Assembly (NCBI RefSeq): GCF_028858725.1
Contig: NC_084769.1
Coordinates: 10,479,501 to 10,543,500, forward strand
DNA from: Colius striatus
Taxonomy: Eukaryota > Chordata > Aves > Coliiformes > Coliidae
Length of the DNA stretch: 64,000 nucleotides
Direction of reading: 5' to 3'
Of the stretch, positions 37,225-49,939 are shown piece after piece (position 1 is the stretch's first letter; every line of letters begins with the position of its first letter). Under the pieces are notes generated by a model, which saw only the letters and a list, made by a program, of their open reading frames with translations, had not been told where the DNA came from and made no database searches. Made by a program: the position numbers and the translations under genes.

Positions 37225-40200
37225 AGTAGACACAATTTTGGCTTTTTGGGCCATTAAAGAAATGTCATTTTAAAAAACCTATCCCATGACCTATCTTTGG
37301 GAAAGACTTTATTAAGCCCCTTGCTTGCTGTTGCCTGCCTGTAAAAGAATTCCCTATCAACATCTTTTGTTTATCTGTTGAAAACCACTTTTTCTAGTTT
37401 CACTAAGGACTTCTTGTAAAGTACTTTCTCAGGAGTACATTTCCAGGAAGGAGATTACTGCTCTTGTGTTGAGTATGTTTGTTAGCTTAGCCAAGGAGAG
37501 AAAGAGATCAAGTTATTCCAGCACAAACTTTCTGGCACCACCACCTTGCAGGATTTTTCCTTGTCAGCTTTCCTTTTGAACTGTTTGGGGGTCAGATCCT
37601 TTGTCTACAGAAATCAAGGATGCTTTTCCTGCTGCTTCAGTAGCCCATGGATCAAATCTTCCTTCTGGCAGCAGCCTCTGAAGAGTCAAACAACTTGCCA
37701 TGTTCGAATCTCTACCCTGTGTGGTGCCACCTCCTACCACAGTCTTGTTCTTCCACTAAAGACAGAGAAGACACTCTACCAGTCTGAGGATAAGAGGAAG
37801 AGATGGGGAAATACCATCTGCCTTCAAATAAAAAGTATCCCATGGGAAACTTTTCCCAGTTGCATGAACCCACCTTCATGCAGAAAACTGGAGAGTTTAA
37901 AGACTTATGGAGACCTTCACACCAGAGCTGAAGATGACATCTATTAACATCTGATCATATCATACTGAGCAAAAGACGGACAGGAGATATCACTGGAGCA
38001 CAAACAATAATCATGAAGGTGTTTTCAGGGCTCACAAGCTGTATACACACACACACAGAGCTATTTAAGTGTGTTATAAAATGTCTCACCTTCTGAACTG
38101 CTCCAAACCAGCCATAGGGATTCTGCAAACCAAGCAATTGTAGGGGAGGGACATCCAAGAAAGACTGGCATTTTTATATAGGCAATAAATCCTATTTCAT
38201 GAAGAAACACGTTGAGGTAAAATTGCCAGTGGCTGTTTTAATAAGTATTTATGATACATAAAGGGATTTGATTCATAAAAGCAGTAATTATGTCTTTACT
38301 ACAAAGCAGTACAAATATAAAGCCTCCTACCTATTACACTGAAACTGTAATTGCATCTCATTAAAGAATATAAGCAAATCAAAATGAAAAACTTGAGGTG
38401 GGGGAGAAAAGAGCTGCCCAAAATCTTCATGGTTAAACATTATGGGCTTTGTGTTGTACTACTCAATCAGACTAAATACCTCATAAAACAGAGTGAAGCC
38501 CTAAGATCTAGGTGGTGTTCAGGCAACCCAAAAGAAGGCTTTGCTCACCTAGGAAGGAAGCTTCCTAAGAGACCTACCTGTCCACTTAAAAAGGCATAAA
38601 AGAAACTTTGGCTTTAACCTTAGATGAGTGGGAATCCCACCAGTGCCTTCTATGTGGCCACAATTGCAGCCACAAGAGAGCCACAAAGGTCAAAGCCTTC
38701 CTCATCCAAGCAGGGCCAACTGATAGGCTGAAGTAAGCATTTTAAATCCTGTGTAACTACACACACAAAGACAGAATCTTCTGTGCTGTGGCAACAGAGA
38801 GTAACATCACTGTGTTCCCCTATTGGAAGCACCAGGTGTGTAGCATGTCACATAAAAAAACCAAGAGCACTGGGGTTCAGGGCACTGGTTACAGAGATGC
38901 AAGAGCCTAGTAAAATACCTGATGGTTTTGTCCCCCTCCAGGATGATCCTATCCTTTAGCCTTTGCCAGACTCCCACAGGGTCCTCACTGCACCTTCCCT
39001 TCTCACCTCTGGTGTTTCAGCCTTTCCACCTGTTACATTTATTTGATTGGTGTGATTTTTAGGGTGTGGGCCTTTCCCTTCTCCCAGCTGCTCCTCATTC
39101 CTGGCTAGTTTGGGTGTCTGAAGGCATCTAGCTCTACTCCCTCTGTTCAAGATTAGCTCCTTGCCCTCCAGTACAGTTTTCATTGTTCCAAGTCGCTTTA
39201 GTCTCAAGGCCTGCCCACCTCAGTGGCCAGCCTTGCCATGAGACCCCCTCCACAACATACTGGAGTAGTGCTGGAGTTATTGATGCAACTTTCCCACCAA
39301 ATGTTCTTCAGTCTAATCGCTTTCTTAAACTACACAAACACAATCTCTGCACCACGATCAATTATTTAACAGAAAATGATGCATTGAGTTAGAAACTAAA
39401 TACCATTTAATATGCTCCAGGAATTCTAATTGGGAGATTCTACTGTATTCCCAATGAAAACTTCAACTTTGGAGTGCTTTTAAATCTTCCTTGAATATAG
39501 ATAAGCCAATATCTATATACTTTATTTTAATGTCTGGAATTATTTTGCTATTTTAATGTAATCAGTCTTTCTATTTTGAAGAGGGTGCCCTTGTATGTTA
39601 TTTGTTTTCCTTCTGTTTTGCAAATTGTTCCCTTTTCAAGATTGTTTGTTTAGTGTCAAGAGGTTATTAAACAAACCGAGCACAGTCCTTAAACTAATCA
39701 GCCAGAAGTGACAATAGAGATCAGGAATAATTCAATATTAAAGAGGTTACTTTTAAAATTGATCTGAAAATGTAACGCATTGGGGAGAAGAAGCAGCATA
39801 CATACATCTCCTATTAAAGTTGAAAAGATGAGCTGGAGGGACCAGCTGCCTGTAGAGCATGAGCCAGGAACCTCTGTTGACAGGAAGAGTTGAAATCCAA
39901 CACATCACAGCTGCTTTCCACACCCATATATGTTCTCCCAGCAGAATGACTCAAGTCAAAACACCTGGGGACACTGCAAGTAGGTGAAGGGTGTTTTCCT
40001 ATCAGCCATTATTGATCTTCAGCATCTTTCTCCAAATATTTCATCTGCTACCAGGGCTCAGTATGGATTCTGACTTACAAGCTCGACCCTATAGAGGGTC
40101 TTTCTACGCAGTGAAGGCTGAAGGGTTTGTTTCTCACTTCAACAGTCTGCTCACTAGCTAATTAACACAAATCGCTGTTGATCACTGCCCATGCAACTTT

Positions 40201-43116
40201 TCACACACTTTTCTCAATGCCTTCTTTGAAGCACTGGTAAGCCCTTTGCCTCAGGCATGGTGGTGTTCCCTCTGCTTTACTCACTTCCCTTCCACTTGCT
40301 CAAAACCACTCAAAACATAAGAGGAGAAGGAAACCATCCACTATGAGACTTTTTGAAGGACTTTTAGTGTCAGTTATTTCAGCTGGATGCTAATCCTTAT
40401 GTAGCAAGCATCATACCTCTGCCAAGGACCCAGCAAACTCCTGGCACTCTAAGTAGCATTTTCCATTCCAAGGACTTTATATCCTCTCCACTGACTTCTG
40501 CCTGGGGAAGGAGGTGCAGGCATGGGACCTGTACCAGCCCAGTGGCCTGTCGCAGAGGTGGTTCCTCTCCAACCAGCAGCCGGTCACTGTGGCTGCCAAC
40601 CTGGTCTGCAAAGCACCTGGAGATCTGCTCAGCAAACCACAGGCAGGAGCTGGGTTTGGCAGCAGTGACAGCCAGGGTCACTGTCACTGAGCACTTTCAA
40701 ACCCCCTCATCTGGTAGGTCATCCCTGACCTTTCCTGATGGGCTACCTCTGTGATCTCATTTGATACCTCACCAGAAGCTCACGGCCTTCACAGTTCCAA
40801 AATAGGGTTCTTTGTCCTGGCTGTGTTCCCCTTGTGCAGAGTATGGCCTCTCTTTATGCAAGAGGACACAGCAAACAGTTTGTGAAGTACCTAGAAGCTA
40901 CCTGCCCAACCCTGCCCACACCAAGAGCCTTCACACCCACCACCCAGCTATGAACAACCCTCATGTTGCCCGATGTTCAGTTTAATCAGCTTAGTCCTCC
41001 TGATCGAGGCAGAGTGCTCTGGGGTCCCTGGTTTCAAACACAGCTCACAGAAAAGCTGACACATTGGATTAACATAAAATCACCCTCCCATCATCATTTT
41101 GGGCAAAAGATCCTCCAGCCAAGCTATTTATACCAGAGACAAGCAGCGCAGGACATGGCGTGAGTCCTCTGGTGCCGTTCACTCCCAGTGCTAATTGCTG
41201 AGGAAGTGTCACTGGGATCATCGCTCCGCTCATGTTGGGTCTGACTTTGGGGAAATTCATGTAAAGGGAGCAGCTGGTAACAGTCCTGAGAGTTCAGAGG
41301 CAGCGGTGTCATGCCTTACACTGTGCTTCTCTCTTGCATAAGGATGCAACAAGCAGTGGCAGAGAGTCCCTGTGCATGAGACTGGTTTTTTGCATCTGTA
41401 ATAAAAACCATAAACCTAAATTCTCATCTCTGTAGTTCAGGAGATGCCTAAAGATCCCCCCTGCATGGGCTGGTCAGCGAGGGGCATTGCAAACAGCCTC
41501 CAGCAAAGCTGCTGCTGCAGGAACTGCTGGCTGGGCACTTTTTGTGATGCTGAAAGTGAGGATTTGGGGGATATTTTTCTTCATGATGTCCCCTGAAAAC
41601 AGATTTAAGCTGAAGTGAACAAAACAAGCCATTCATAGGTGGAGACTTAGTAAATTTACTGGTCTCATAACTTAAAACTTCCCTGTTTATTTAAAGCAGC
41701 TGAGGGGAAGGAAGGAAGGGTGGAAGGGCAAAATCTAGCAAGAAAGCTGCTGTTGTAAGCCTGGGTGGTGAGAGCTGCTGTCTTTATCACAAAGGGGAGC
41801 TCTTAAAAGCAGAAATGCTATAACCACTGAGCCAGCCATCAGCTGAGTGCCACTTTCCTTTTTTAAGCTATTCTGGTTCCAGTTGTCTTCAGAAAAGGGA
41901 AATAAAATATGCATTAAGAAAGGAATGAGGAATAGGACACTGCTAAGAAGACAAACACCACAATCTAAGTCACTTTCTTTGTTACAATCCTGGGATAAAC
42001 AAAGCTGCTTAATAAATATTGATATTGTTTGTACATCCTGCCTTTGGAAACAAAGAGCAGAGCGATGCTCTAGCCCCTTTCCCTCTCTGGAGAGACACTA
42101 AACTCAACACACGTGCATGCATATGAACTCCAAACTATTTTTTTCAGAGAAAGCTGAGGAAAAAAATCCACAGCAGCACCATTAAAATATGCATGATGGC
42201 TTTTGGAAGTGTTTGGGCAACACCACTCTTTACTCAGCTTTCCGAGCTCGGAAGAATCATGGCAACTCTTACGCCAAGACCAAGTGTTTGCCCAGGGAGT
42301 TAGTGTGAGGTGGCTCCAAGGGTCCCCTTGGATAATCCCCTTTGGTAGGACAGAGGTGCTCCCAGTCAGCATATCTCTAAAGGTTCTTTGGTGGATCTGA
42401 AGCCTCTTCAGTTTCCATCCCAGATGGATTGTCTTTGCTTTCCTTAGGACATCTCTAACAAAGCCTGCTAAACATGGTCTTGACTTCATGTTTCAAGCTA
42501 GTACCACAGGTACAACCACCCCTTTTCCTTCTGTGGCTCTCACCTTTGTCCCACATAAAAGTTCATCCATTGCTGCAGGCTCAGCTTTGGTTCAAACTGC
42601 TGTCCTCACAGAAGAGCTCAGTGCCCAACGGCCAGCCCCTCACTCTCTCTACATAAAGGACACAGTGACATTCCCACAGCAATGTTTGGTCTAGCTCCTT
42701 CCAGCTGAAGCTTTTCAAACATGTGTGGCTGTTTATGTAAATATTGAAGCAAAGCTCCGAGGCAGGGAGGACGAGCACATCCCCTACAGTCACGGGGCTG
42801 GGATGCAGTGAGCTCCCTCTCACCAGAGCGCCCAACATCCTGACACAGTGCCCCTTAATTCACAGCACATCCAGGAACAAGCAGAAACCACCACAGCAAT
42901 GGCATAGGCACAGTTAAACCTCCCTCAGGCTCCCCTCCTGCTACCATCAGGAGCCATCAAGCCAGCCCTAACTCCAGCCGGCATCTCCAGCACAGCCAGA
43001 GGGAGCAGTGGATTTTTTCCCTCCTGTCTCCGTGGGCAAGGACGATGCTCCCCCAGCACCAAGGGTACTGCTGCCATGTCAAGCAGTTGACTGCCAGCCA
43101 GACTCTGCATCTCCCT
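37225..43116. other. Intergenic, gene-poor
   Basis: No gene is recognised. There is a short (AC)n run near 38042-38057. AT-rich sequence at 39400-39780 lacks repeats. The frame at 37546-37947 shows no domain and is probably chance. Confidence 0.55.
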
Positions 43117-43241
43117 CCATCCTATCTTCTGCAGAGCCCCCGAAGTAGAAGCCTGCAAAACAAGAGGCTACATCCCCTCATATCACATGGCATCTTGCTT
43201 TGCAGGTTTCTACTACAGGGGCTCTGCAGAAGATAGGATGG
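43117..43241. repeat. 48-bp inverted repeat with 29-nt loop (long hairpin)
   Basis: Arm 1 is 43117-43164 and arm 2 is 43194-43241. Reverse-complementing arm 1 gives arm 2 with four differences in 48 positions, no gaps, and one of the four would be a G-U pair in a plus-strand RNA. Pairing continues weakly outside the arms with one gap. The loop is 43165-43193. The sequence is not A/T simple repeat and is not part of a CR1. It may be a templated inverted duplication, a small foldback element, or a long pri-miRNA-like hairpin. Confidence 0.9.
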
Positions 43242-43867
43242 GGAAATACATGTGATTCCAAGGAGGAATTGCTCTTTCCTTCAAGGATTTTAACAGAGTG
43301 AGCATAACCCTGCCAAAGTCTAATGTCTCAATGATAAAGCACTGGGTTTGACAACATCCCAGCAGGCCAGCACCAAAGCAGCACCCTAGTAATACACACA
43401 AGGTAGTCAGCAAGGTTGGCTTCTTCTTCCTTGCTCGAATTCATGAGGAGGCTTCAGTATGTTTGGACAGGCTGACAACACTCCCAAAAGATATTTAACC
43501 ATTTTTTAATCTCTCTAGGAGTTTATAGTGCTAGAGCTGAACTTTTCTCTCCATGTTTTTGGCTTGAGATTGAATTCCAGAGCCTTGTGCACATTCCCAT
43601 CAGATACTCTTCTTGGAAATGCTGAGGCGGTTCCTGGTGACTGGGTTCCTGGTGACTGAGCTGGAGCAATTTAACAGCTTGCCAGGCTGGATGCAAGGGC
43701 AGTTGCCCCTTCAGCTGGAATTTTCCTCTTCACACCTTGTAGCCAACAACAGCAAATCCTGGTATTACTATAAAAATGCAGTTTGGCTCCAATGGGCTTT
43801 AGTGGCTCAGGCCTTGAGGAAACCACCTTCCTGGAGGTTCAAGAGAACACATTTGCCTTCTCAATTT

Positions 43868-44520
43868 GTAGAATCATTACGGTTGGAAAAGACCTTTAAG
43901 ATCACAGAGTCCAACTACTCACTTCACACTGCCAAGCCCATCACTAAACCACCTTCCTCAGTACCTCAGCTACACAGCTTTTTAAATATCTCCAGGGATG
44001 AGGACTCCACCACCTCCCTGGGCAGCTCATTCCAATATTTAACAACCCTCTTTGTGAAAAAGTTCTTCTTAATCTCCAATCTAAACCTCCCCTGGCACAA
44101 CTTGAGCCCATTTCCTCCTGTCCTATCACTCATTACTGGAGAGAAGGGATCAATCCCCACCTCAATACAACTCCCCTTCAGGTAGCTGTAGAGACTGATC
44201 ATATCTCCTCTCAGCCTCCTCTTCTCCAGGTTAAACACTCTCAGCTCCCTCAGCTGCTTCGCATCAGACTTGTGCTCCAGACCCTTCATCAGCTTCATTG
44301 CCTGTCTCTGGACACGCTCCAGTCCCTCAACATCCTTTTATTGAGTGGCCCAGATCACTCGAGGTGCAGCCTCACCAGTGCTGAGTACAGGGGACAATCA
44401 CTGCCCTGGTCCTGCTGGTCACACTATTTCTGGTAGAAGCCAGGATGCCATTGGCCTTCTTGGCCACCTGGGCACACTGCTGGCTCATGTTCAGCTGGCT
44501 GTTGATTAACATCCACAATT
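43868..44520 (-). repeat. CR1 LINE, 3' part, minus orientation
   Basis: Read in reverse it matches the copy at 1245-1921 segment for segment, including the 'gtttagtgatgggcttgg' region and 'gtgatcttaaaggtcttttc' just before the end. It begins at GAATCATTACGGTTGG (43871), lacking the last part of the tail, and runs to about 'ctggctgttgattaacatcc' (44495-44514). Frames at 43944-44298 and 44372-44581 (-), and the antisense frame at 43613-44185, come from it. Confidence 0.94.
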
Positions 44521-44524
44521 CAAT

Positions 44525-47500
44525 AACCCCAGCCATGAGGAGACACCTCTCATTTGAAGACACAGTTGATTCCGAGACCATCCTGGTTCACTTGCTTGCA
44601 ATGATGAGGCCGTGCTCTGACATCCATCAGGCAGTTACATCTCAGCCATCAGCTCCAGCATCCATCTCATGACAGGCTCCGCAACAGCAGCTTCATTTTT
44701 GAGCTTTGTTTGGCTGCTCTTTGCCAAGCGCTGACCCTCATCAGGGGAGAAATGTGGCTGTTAAGTGAAGACACTCAGGACTACAGCATCAGCTGCCCTC
44801 TGGCACCCTGCTCTGATGGAGGGAGAGCAAGGGAATGAGTTATACCCACCAGGAAGGGGAAGGAGAGCAGAAAGCATCAGCTTCAAAACCATTAACATCC
44901 TTGCAGAAACCCAATGTACAACTGGACTCACAACCACTGCATCCTCTACAGTTATTGTGCAAACAACAGTGCTGGAAAGTGGAAGCATTAGAGAGGAATT
45001 CAGTGTTAAACCATTAATAAACCTGGTGGCACCCACCCCTGCCCAGATTTTGCTGGGACCTGGAGGCACTGTCAGTCCCTCTTCCCTCCCCACCAGACCA
45101 GGACCAAGGATTAATTTGTGAAGCTACATCATTCTCCCTCTTTTTTTAGTATGTGCCACATCTGTTTGTTTTTTCTGCTAGCCAGTTGGTGACATGAACC
45201 ACTAAAAACTATCTTCTAAATGTACATATCTCATTTAAACCACCTAAAGGTGTTTAATTCTGGCTTAGCTCTAGTACACACTGCTGCTGTTGCTGCAGCT
45301 TCTTTTATGCAAGTTCCAGGGTGAACCCCAAGGCTCTGTGCTCTCTCCTTCTCTACACTGTTGGGATTACACAAGGATGTACATAAAGGATATTTACAGT
45401 GCTCTCCACCTCCCCCTGCTCCCTCTAGCAAAATGGATTGCTTAGCATCATTTATTCTGCATATTTTTTTTTACCTTCACCTTACCAGCTTCTCTGGTTG
45501 TGGGGAGGGGTAATTTGCATTTAACAGTCTCCCTTGAAGAGAAAGCAAAACTTAACATTCAGGTGTAGATAGTACAAGAAGTAGAGGACAACGTCACAGT
45601 CTTTGCTCTCACACTGACCATGCCTCATCCCTTCCCAAGTGTTTGTCAGCAAAGCTTTGGCAGAGGCATCATGCAGATTTCTTCTGAAATAGCAGCTGGG
45701 GAGGAAACCATCAAGCCCAGTCAGTGTGTGCAAGCCCACTGGGTGTCTGCATTAGCAGGTGGTGTTTGATGCACCCTTCTCCTCCATCCCCATCCATGCT
45801 CTTTATCACTGCTTATACACAGAGCATTATTTGCTTTAGAATCTGATTTTTTGCAAGTCACAGACCCCAATGCTCTAAGATCTCATCTCCAGATCACACT
45901 GTTTTGCCTCAATCTTGATGTATTTGTTATCCTTCTAATTCTGGGGTGAGATCATGGATGAAATTAAACCTGAGAGATACCCACTATGAAGTATAAGCAC
46001 TAAATACAGGGAAAGGGTTTGGGAGGGGATAGTGTCTGGTTTAGTTTGCTGGCCAATACTCTGTTTGGAATAGTTAAGAAAAGCTTTACCCTGAGGATTG
46101 CTATTAGCAGATGGTTCCCCACCCTGCACCAAAATTTGAGAATAACAAGGCTAAAAGAACAATGTCAAATCCTCGTCCTTTCTCCCTTCATGCAATGAGG
46201 AACAGGCTAATGTTTGTTTCAATCAAAAGAATTTTAATCAACAGACCATGCCAACCCCCTTTTGAAGCAGGTAGGAGTCCTGCCAGGGCTTTGCCCTCTG
46301 TGTTGTAAGCACAGCCTCACCTCCTCACCCTCTGGCCACAGGGACTCCCACTTCCTGCACAGACCAAAATAAAACCACCCCATGGAGATAACACTGCCAC
46401 AGCCACTCCCAGACAGCTGAGACTGCACCAAAAGAAAATGCAAATTCACAGCATGGTTATTTGGGGCTGAAGATGCTTTCACTTCTCTATTCCAGACATG
46501 CCCTTTTTATTGGCATAGTAGTCCTTGTAAAGGCAGGGCTTGACTGCCTGCACCAAGGCACAGCCAGCATCAAATCTGGGGAACTCATCACTGCAGGACA
46601 CCAACACTGCATATGGCTTGGGAAGCAGATGAAGTCATGGAGGAAACAATACAAAGTCACCACCCCAGGCTCAGCAAGCCTGAGGCACGTCCCAGCAGGC
46701 TGGGGGCAGGTTTGGGAAGGTATCACAAAGGCATGCTCATTTTCCAGGGTTCCCAGAGGTATAACTTGCTTTGTTGTGAGAGTTAGAGATCCCAATTGTG
46801 CTCAAAAGCAACTCACTTTGTTGTGACCCTGCCCAACTCCATAACTTCTACAGTTTCTGTATGTAAATTCTAGACTGTCACCCCACCATGTGCCACACAG
46901 GCAGCAAACACAAAATCACTTCTGCCTAGGGTGAGCAGACGACAAATGGCACTGGATGGAGACAGAGACTAAGGAGCACAGGGACATAGCAGAAAGACTG
47001 TGGTCAGGGTGATGGCAGTGAGCTGGGCACCCTACTCCAGCCATGTTTTTGTGAAGACCTGAGCACAGAGGACAAAGACAGTATTCAGTGGAGGAGGTGA
47101 GTGATCCGGTCAAAGAAAGGGTGATTTTTCTTCCTAGACACACATATGGATCATGTTTCATTTCAGTTATGGAGGTGCAAAGTCCAAATAGCTCCACAAG
47201 TTATGAACAGCCCTACAGCAACATACGTTGTTACCACCAAAATAAATGCAGTCCCTGTCAGGCAGGAGCAGGGCAGGAGGCAAAACCCCAGCCAGAGGCT
47301 GCCAGAGGATGCTGGAGGAGGAACTCTACAGTGGGCAGAAAATAAAGGCCTGCCATAGGCTGCCTTTACAGCTGGACTCTGCCAGCTGATTGCAAGTTAA
47401 TCAGCCTTGCAGTGCTAGCCAAGCTACACACCTAATGCCAAATTGTTACCAGTGGGCCATAGGAAGGAGCTGCCAGCGGTCAGTACAGCTGCTGGCAGTA

Positions 47501-49257
47501 ACCACAAACGACACCAGACCTGAGGCATGCAGGAGAAGCAGGGAAACCTGATACACTATTTCTCTGTGCTGAGCCTGACTCCATCTCTCTGGATCGCTTT
47601 GCTGACACAACTAATAAGCATACAAATCCAAGCAAACACTAGGGAAGAGCCAAATATTACAAAACCATCAGATGAGGAACCAAGAAGAGGAAAGAGAATT
47701 GTATATATATATTTTTGTAATTTAAGCCCAGAGTCAATCTGGGAGAGATATGTAATAAATATATTAACCAGCAATGGTCTGTTAGCTCTGCAGTACCTCT
47801 GCCAGCTTTATCTGACACGAATTTCTAATGCAATTGAATCTGATTTCACTTCCCAACAATCTCATTTCGGTGGCTGTCACATATCCCACTGCCACCCCCA
47901 CGACGCTGCTTCAGCCGAATGTGGAAGCAGCGGTGGCTGATAGCACTACGTGGTCCTCTGATGGGCTCAGCCCCATGAGGCACAGGCCTCTCTCCACTTC
48001 AGCTGCAAGGATCAGGGCCCTGGCAGCGGCTGATGCATCGCAGGAGTCACTGTTTGTGACTCTTAATGAAGTGTGAGTCAGCACCGCCACTGTAAACGGT
48101 GTCCTGCAGAGGCTTAAATGTAGAAACTCGGATACAGGATGGAAACAAAGATAGTCAGGCTGTTGTGAGTGGAGTAAGGGCAAACTCAAGCTGAGAGCTG
48201 AAAAGTGTGGATGTTTTTACAACGGGATTTCTTTTTCTTTTGAATAAAGTTGACATTTTTCCCCTTTTGTGATCTCAGATGACAGGAGGGAAAAAACAAA
48301 CACAAATCCATAAGCAGAGTACCCTAACCATGCCATGTTCTCCCCTTTCTTTTTATAATCCATAGCTTTTCTTTCAATGAACACTATATTTTCCATGTGT
48401 AGAACTGGCACACCTGTCCCCCCAAAACCAGAGGTATTGGGCAAAGGGGCTACAGGAACAGGGGAATTGACAGGGATCCAAGGTGACAGAGCTTAGACAT
48501 AAACCTCTGCATCACCCAAACACAGACACTGACGGTGAATTACATGGGGGAAATCTTGGTGTTTCATGAGTTATTTTTTACCAGATAACCAGATTATACA
48601 GATAAAAAACACAGTAAAAAGTTCTGAAGCATCCTCACTGGGGAGGAGGCACTACAGTGAAAGCAGTGAGTGTTAGTTCCCTCAAGCTCAGCCCCACGCT
48701 GCTGTGCTCTTGGCACCAGGCACATACACACAGGGGCCCTGGAGCTCAGAGTTATTTGGGTTTCTCATACTTGTGAACTTCAAAGGGATCCAAGTGCTAG
48801 ATGCCTTTGGAAATCTGAACAGTAGATCCAGGTTTCCATCTTCTTGTTGTAGATGCAAAAATAACGTGCTCAGATTTTTAGAGGCAATGCCAAAAGGTGT
48901 GGTGATAACGCCTTTGTACAGTCACCTGGTGGGACTTGGGGGGATCGCAGGCAGCATGAGCTGGGACAGTCTGGAGCTATAAAAACAGGGATGATCCAGG
49001 ATTGAGCTCCAGGGACTCACTCCCTGAAAGAGCCCTCCCATCAGCACTATCCTTCCTGTCCCCCATCACCTCCAAACCCTGAACTCCTTACATCCCATCA
49101 CCTCCAAACCTCACACACCTCAGAGCCTGGAAGGGATGCTCTTTACTACTTGTCCCTGCCATGATATTGAAGCAGGCTGCCAAGCAGGTCAGAGCAGTGG
49201 CCAGGACGCTGCCTGGCCCTCACACTCATGTCCCGCTCATCCCTGGCCCCGGCCTGG
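44525..49257. other. Intergenic, gene-poor
   Basis: No gene is recognised. A structured stretch at 47850-48110 is listed separately. A TATATATATATTTTT tract lies near 47702. Frames such as 47527-47940 and 46461-46826 have no recognisable features. Confidence 0.55.
47850..48110. promoter_or_regulatory. Candidate regulatory element with two short perfect hairpins
   Basis: CGCTGCTTC (47904-47912) pairs perfectly with GAAGCAGCG (47924-47932), and the stem resumes after a two-base bulge (CCAC/GTGG). GAGTCAC (48044-48050) pairs with GTGACTC (48056-48062). TGAGTCAGCA at 48074-48083 is an AP-1/MAF-type site. The block has more CpG than its surroundings and no repeats. Function is inferred only. Confidence 0.3.
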
Positions 49258-49505
49258 CGGGGTGTGGCGCGGTGCGGTGCTGTGCGGTGCGGTTCTGTGC
49301 TGTGCAGTGCGGTGCGGCGCGGTTCTGTGCTGTGCGGTGCGGTGCTGTGCCGTGTGGTGCGATGCGATGCGGTGCGGTGCGGCGCGGTGCGGTTCTGTAC
49401 CGTGTGGTGCGATGCGATGCGGTGCTGTGTGGTGCGGTTCTGTACCGTGTGGTGCGATGCGATGCGGTGCTGTGCTGTGCGGTGCGGTGCGGCGCGGCGC
49501 AGTGG
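49258..49505. repeat. GC-rich satellite, 5-bp GTGCG-type unit
   Basis: The tract is built of GTGCG/GTGCT/GATGC-like pentamers. A higher-order unit is visible: GGTTCTGTACCGTGTGGTGC starts at 49391 and again at 49436 (45 bp apart). Earlier GGTTCTGTGCTGTG blocks start at 49291 and 49321, and all spacings are multiples of five. It lacks stop codons in several frames on both strands, which produces long meaningless open frames. The array leads directly into CpG-rich unique sequence up to about 49660. Confidence 0.95.
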
Positions 49506-49665
49506 GTGCGCGGGGCGCGGGCGCAGGGAGCCCGGCCCGGCACCGCTGCCGTTCCCGGCCATCGCACGCCCTCTCTTGGGGAGTGACCCTCAAGCCCAGC
49601 TCCGTCTCAGACGCGTTGCCAGCGAAAGATCCTGTCCCGGGCCGGAGAGCAAGCTGCGAAGACCC
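49506..49665. other. CpG-rich flank of the satellite
   Basis: Unique sequence with many CpGs (CGGGGCGCGGGCGC near 49511, CCCGGGCCGGAG near 49636). It is contiguous with the satellite, and together they would score as a CpG island of roughly 400 bp. No first exon is recognised. Confidence 0.5.
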
Positions 49666-49939
49666 TAACAGGAAAATCTGGCCTTTCCAAAATGTACCTA
49701 AACAGAGATCAGCCCGGTGTGCAGAGGCAGCATCACTTGGGGCATGGAAACACACCAAACTTCAATTTTAGAGGGCTGTATTACAGACAGGCTGTATATA
49801 ACTGCAGATATAAGAGAAAGAAAGAATGATAGAAAATCAATAGTGCATATAGTCTTAAGGAATCATCTGGCTTGGCTCTCCTGCCCAACACAGCTACAGC
49901 CAAAGCTGATGGATGTGTAATGCACTCTTAGTGTCCTTC

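Noticed and set aside
43613..44185. 190-codon plus-strand frame
   Set aside because: Most of it is antisense to a CR1 element, and the rest has no features.
49136..49771. Long overlapping open frames on both strands (Cys/Ala/Val-Arg-rich on one, His-Arg-Thr-Ala-Pro-rich on the other)
   Set aside because: They are read-through of the GTGCG pentamer satellite, which lacks stops in several frames; the amino-acid patterns are simple periodic products.
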